Assembly: GCA_963823675.1 (NCBI GenBank)
Contig: CAWGMT010000013.1
Span: 434,001-498,000, forward strand
DNA from: CAWGMT01 sp963823675
Lineage (GTDB): Bacteria; Planctomycetota; Planctomycetia; Isosphaerales; Isosphaeraceae
Length of the DNA: 64,000 bases
Direction: 5' to 3'
This document shows positions 60,862-64,000 of the stretch, piece after piece. The notes below the pieces were generated by a model. That model was not told where the DNA came from. It saw only the letters and a list, made by a program, of their open reading frames with translations, and ran no database searches. Numbering within the stretch: position 1 is the first letter of the stretch; every line of letters starts with the position of its first letter. The translations under genes and the position numbers were made by a program.

Positions 60862-61821
60862 GAAACTGCACCATCACGATCAAGAATCCCACCCGCCAGC
60901 CGTTCGCGTTCTTGCGCGTGCAGCCCTCTGCCGCCCGTTCGACGCGGATTCGGCTGGAGAAAACTCTGGTGCGCGGTGGGTTTAGCTCGGGAATCGAAAT
61001 CGTCGCCGCCTCTACCGATGTGGTCATCGATAAATCGATGATCCTCGGCGGCTCGGTGCCGCTCATCCGCGTCTCGAATCAAGATGTCGCCGCCGAACAG
61101 CGGTTTTTCTTTCTCGACGCGATACTGGCCGGGACAGGGCCGATCATCGACCGTGCCGCGGTGGCTGCCACTTCACAATCCAAACCAATGGTCATCCGGG
61201 CCTACGGGTCGGCGTTCGGCCGCCTGCACGGCGCGGGGATCGCGAGTATTGTTTGCTCGTCCGATCCATCGGCCGCAGCGGCACAGCAAATTGTTTGGGA
61301 AGGGAACCACAACCTGTTCGCGGGCTGGATGGGTTTTTTCGCTCATGGGAAAGATCCGACAGTGACGGTTGCCAATCTCGCGGCAGTGCGTTCCACGTGG
61401 AACGGCGCCGAGAGAGCGAGCCAGGAGATTCCGCTGCCATGGCCGCATCCGTTCGACCTGAGCGTGGCGACCGCCGATGATCTGGCACCGTTCTTGCCCA
61501 ATCGCGAAAACGTCTTGAGGCAAGTCGCTCGGCCTCGTTCCGGTTTGCTGGAAAAGACGTCGCTGGCTTACGCACCTCCGTTGATTCCAGACCCGATCGG
61601 GTGGGCGCTGGCAGGTAATCGCCAGGCCGGTTCCGGCGGGGGACAGCTTCGAATCACGAAGCCCCAGTTTGAAGGAACGTCCAGTTCGTCTGTCGGCGTG
61701 GGTACTGGCCCGACTTTTCCCGCTCCGCCTGCCGACCGCGAGATCATGGACCTGACCTTCGACACGGCAGTGCCTCCATGGAATGGCGACCTGGGAGCGT
61801 TCTTGCGGAATCACCTTGTTC
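60858..61821 (+). pseudogene. Middle frame of the kinase ectodomain (beta-helix-like)
   Basis: It continues the kinase: upstream of the ATG this frame reads LCAGGNLTL, directly joining ILDGIDLVVNVRDLGSAQTA. The repeats of NLTLRNCTITIKN and STDVVIDKSMILGG type suggest a right-handed parallel beta-helix. After about 61,800-61,815 the meaningful frame changes again, and the rest of this frame up to 61958 is noise. parS-like site 3 lies within it. Confidence 0.6.
61389..61404. promoter_or_regulatory. parS-like site 3
   Basis: cgttccacgtggaacg, a perfect 16-bp palindrome of the gttccacgtggaac variant of parS known from, for example, Pseudomonas. It lies inside the kinase ectodomain coding region, 9.6 kb from parA. 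Confidence 0.6.
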
Positions 61822-62919
61822 AACGGAGTCCGCTATGCGCGGGTGAGAGTTCTTGGTTCCGGAAGTCATCGCTGCTCGGCAGTCCGGCTTCCGCGGGGAA
61901 TTTCTCTCGAAATTCGCGTCGAGCCCACAGGTGCCGAGCCACTCTCCTGGTGTCCTGATCCGCTGACGACGGGTCCGGGCTTGATCGAGCTGGATGGAGG
62001 CGCGCTGGTGCTCTCGAATCTCGTTTTACGCCACGATCCTGCCTCGCATCTCGAACATCTGATTCATGTCGAGGATGGGCATCTCGTCCTGTTTCACTGT
62101 CAGCTCACAACCCCGGTGTCGTCCCCGAATCTTACGGGGGACCTGATCGCATTTCGCTCGGTCACGACTCGGCCAGTTCCCCACGATATCAAGCATCCGG
62201 TCTTTTCGACCTATGTTGACCGCCCCGTCTGTCTGGTGATCGAATCGCTGTTGATCACCAATGGCACAGCACTGAGAGCCGAGTTGGGGCGGGGGTTGGT
62301 TGCCCTCAAGCAGACTGCGATCGCGGCGGGCGAGGCGGCAATCGATCTCATTCCAAGCCGGGTGGCGCGATGGCGATTCGAGACCGACCTTTCGTTGGAG
62401 AACTGTACGCTCACCGCGGAACGGACGATCGTTCGCATGGGGCCTTGGCCGGGCCGGGGTCCCGGTCCGGATCGCCCGTGGCTGATCACTTCGCAGAATT
62501 GCGCCTTCATCGCGATCTACGACCGGAAAACTCGTGAGACTGTACTATTGCGGCACGATCCTGCGGCATTGGCCAACGGATCGGTCTTCTGGCAGGCGTT
62601 CAATGACGCGGCCGATGTCGATTTCTTCATCGCGCTGGGAGAGGGACCTGTCAAGAATGACCGGTCTCGTGAGGTTTATCTTCAGTGGGTCTCGTTCTGG
62701 GGTCGGAACCACATGCGGCAGGTCACGGGTCCCCGTGGGCCCGGCAGTCCTTCGTCCGTTCGATTGCACGAGAAGCTGCACCCCGGCCGAGTCGAACCGG
62801 CCGACCTGATCCTCGATCCGGGCTACCATCCCGGCCGAGATCGGCTCTCTGTCGGCGCCGATCTGGGACGGCAGGGCATCGTACCGAAGACCATTCCGTC
62901 GAGACGCCGCCGAAGTTGA
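61816..62919 (+). pseudogene. C-terminal frame of the kinase ectodomain
   Basis: In this frame protein-like sequence starts at GITLFNGVRYARVRVLGSGS and continues for about 365 residues (GLIELDGGALVLSNLVLRHD, VEDGHLVLFHCQLTTPV, LSLENCTLTAERTIVRMGPW) with the same beta-helix-like strand pattern, then a globular end. Joined with the two preceding frames the protein would be about 1,335 aa. The ligand is unknown. Confidence 0.6.
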
Positions 62920-63110
62920 GCGAACCGCGCTTTGGCGCCATGTTCTGCCACAAACTCTCGCGTGCATCCATTGCCTCAGAAGCGTCCGGGTCGCGATAAT
63001 TCAGGGCAGTCCTTCTTGAAAGCCGCCCGATCAGATCACGCTGGCGGCGGACGTGTCGAAATCAGGGACGGAACGCTATCTGGGTTCTTCGATGGAGGCA
63101 TCGTCGAATC

Positions 63111-63994
63111 ATGCTCGGACGCAGTATCTTCAGACTAGGAACGTGCATTCTGGTCGTGGGACTTTACTCAGTTGACGCACCGCCTGCCGGGCGCACGGAG
63201 GCTCGTCCCGTGGCCCTCATGGTCGTGGAGGGCGCGGCGTCGCAAACGGACTCGGTTGGCCGATCTTTATCGGTTTCGGCACAACCGGCTTTTACGCTCC
63301 CTTTTCACCGATGCTCTTCGTCGGGCCTTCGATGTTTTACCCGGCTGGGAACTGGAACATGGGTCAGCCGATGATGGGCGGTGGCCCGCTGTTGCCTGCA
63401 CCTCCACCCGGGCTCGCCAGGCGCCCTCCCGCAGCCAATAATCCCGTTCCCGCCAAGCGCAACGATCCCGCTCGTTCTGATCAACTCATGACGGTGGGCG
63501 ATCGACTGTTCCGCGCCGGAAACCTGAAGCGAGCCGAGGAACGTTATCAACAAGCACTTCGCGCCGCCCCCGATCGCGCCGCCCCGCGCGTCCGGCTGGC
63601 GCAAATCGCGATTGCCAGAGGCAACTATGCCGACGCCGCCGATCGTCTCAGAAGCGCCGAGACCGCGCAACCGGGCTGGATCATCACGGCCCGCGATATT
63701 CAATCGATCTACGCCGAACCGACCGCTTTCGCCCAGACAGTGACGCGACTGGAGTCCTATCTCCAAGTCCATCCGGGCGACCGCGACGCCTGGCTCGTCC
63801 TGGGGGCGCAGTGGTTCTTGAGCGGGCGGACCGCCAAGGCCGCCGACGTTTTCCGCAGGCTCGACGACCCGAAGCGCAAGTCCGACGTTGCCTTGTCCGC
63901 CTTTCTCGATGCTTCCAATCAGCCTCGCGCGAAGGCCTTCGAACCAGACGACGATGGGGAATTCGGTAACCTGAAACCATCACCGGCGCGGTAG
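63111..63994 (+). CDS. Exported TPR-like protein with one apparent frameshift
   Basis: ATG 63111 opens a signal-peptide-like start (MLGRSIFRLGTCILVVGLYS). Near 63,225-63,255 the protein moves to the frame that reads GLGWPIFIGFGTTGFYAPFS and continues PMLFVGPSMFYPAGNWNMGQ. It has a Gly/Pro/Met-rich stretch, then two to three TPR-like helical pairs (MTVGDRLFRAGNLKRAEERY, QQALRAAPDRAAPRVRLAQI, AIARGNYADAADRLRSAE). The stop is at 63992-63994, 6 bases from the window end. Likely an envelope protein-interaction factor. The 191 bases before it hold no gene. Confidence 0.6.
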
Positions 63995-64000
63995 GATGCG

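Overview
The window looks like a chromosomal piece of a planctomycete, most likely of the Isosphaeraceae type. This is an inference from several features: high G+C, ECF sigma factors fused through a membrane segment to large C-terminal domains (WD40, carboxypeptidase-regulatory-like, secretin-N-like), a TIGR03067-type lipocalin-like domain, LRR proteins with the short planctomycete repeat, and a Hanks-type kinase with a long extracytoplasmic part.

Layout. 1-11.3 kb: a family of paralogous ECF sigma/membrane/effector genes. One is intact (7353-10988). Two have lost complementary parts of the sigma domain but keep the linker, the membrane segment and different effector domains. 11.3-30.7 kb: an accessory region between two same-orientation copies of a tRNA-Leu-derived repeat about 19.2 kb apart. 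It holds a papain-like/GNAT fusion coupled to a MazF-type toxin, remnants of REP-type Y1 transposases with hairpin repeats, an H-NOX haem sensor, a periplasmic methionine sulfoxide reductase operon (MsrP plus an MsrQ-ferredoxin reductase fusion), a giant DUF4062/NB-ARC/helical-repeat STAND protein broken into frames, a DUF1444 gene, a methyltransferase, an AlbA_2 (Schlafen-like) protein and an integrase tail beside the second tRNA fragment. 30.7-32.1 kb is nearly gene-free.

32.1-64 kb is mostly core genome: a GNAT acetyltransferase, two M16 peptidase genes dense with frameshifts, threonine synthase, a phosphoesterase, an HtrA protease, dnaG-rpoD with a clear promoter and terminator, a CT398-type zinc-ribbon protein, trxA-trpF-rnc, deoC, rpiA, a histidine-kinase-like gene, parB-parA, pncB with a glycosyltransferase, a deacetylase-family protein, a DJ-1 protein, csrA, a stand-alone sigma factor, four tRNAs (Pro, Glu, two Arg), a Ser/Thr kinase and a TPR-like protein. 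Three parS-like palindromes lie within 4-10 kb of parAB, so this half is probably the chromosome-partitioning, origin-proximal region.

About twenty apparent frameshifts are spread over otherwise recognisable genes, several at GC-dinucleotide runs. Many core genes are untouched. Either some loci are decaying or the sequence contains indel errors; raw reads would decide. The most interesting items are the ECF family with complementary in-frame sigma deletions (one explained by a 10-bp direct repeat exactly 249 bp apart in the intact paralogue), the tRNA-Leu repeat pair around the accessory region, the large STAND protein, and the three parS-like sites.
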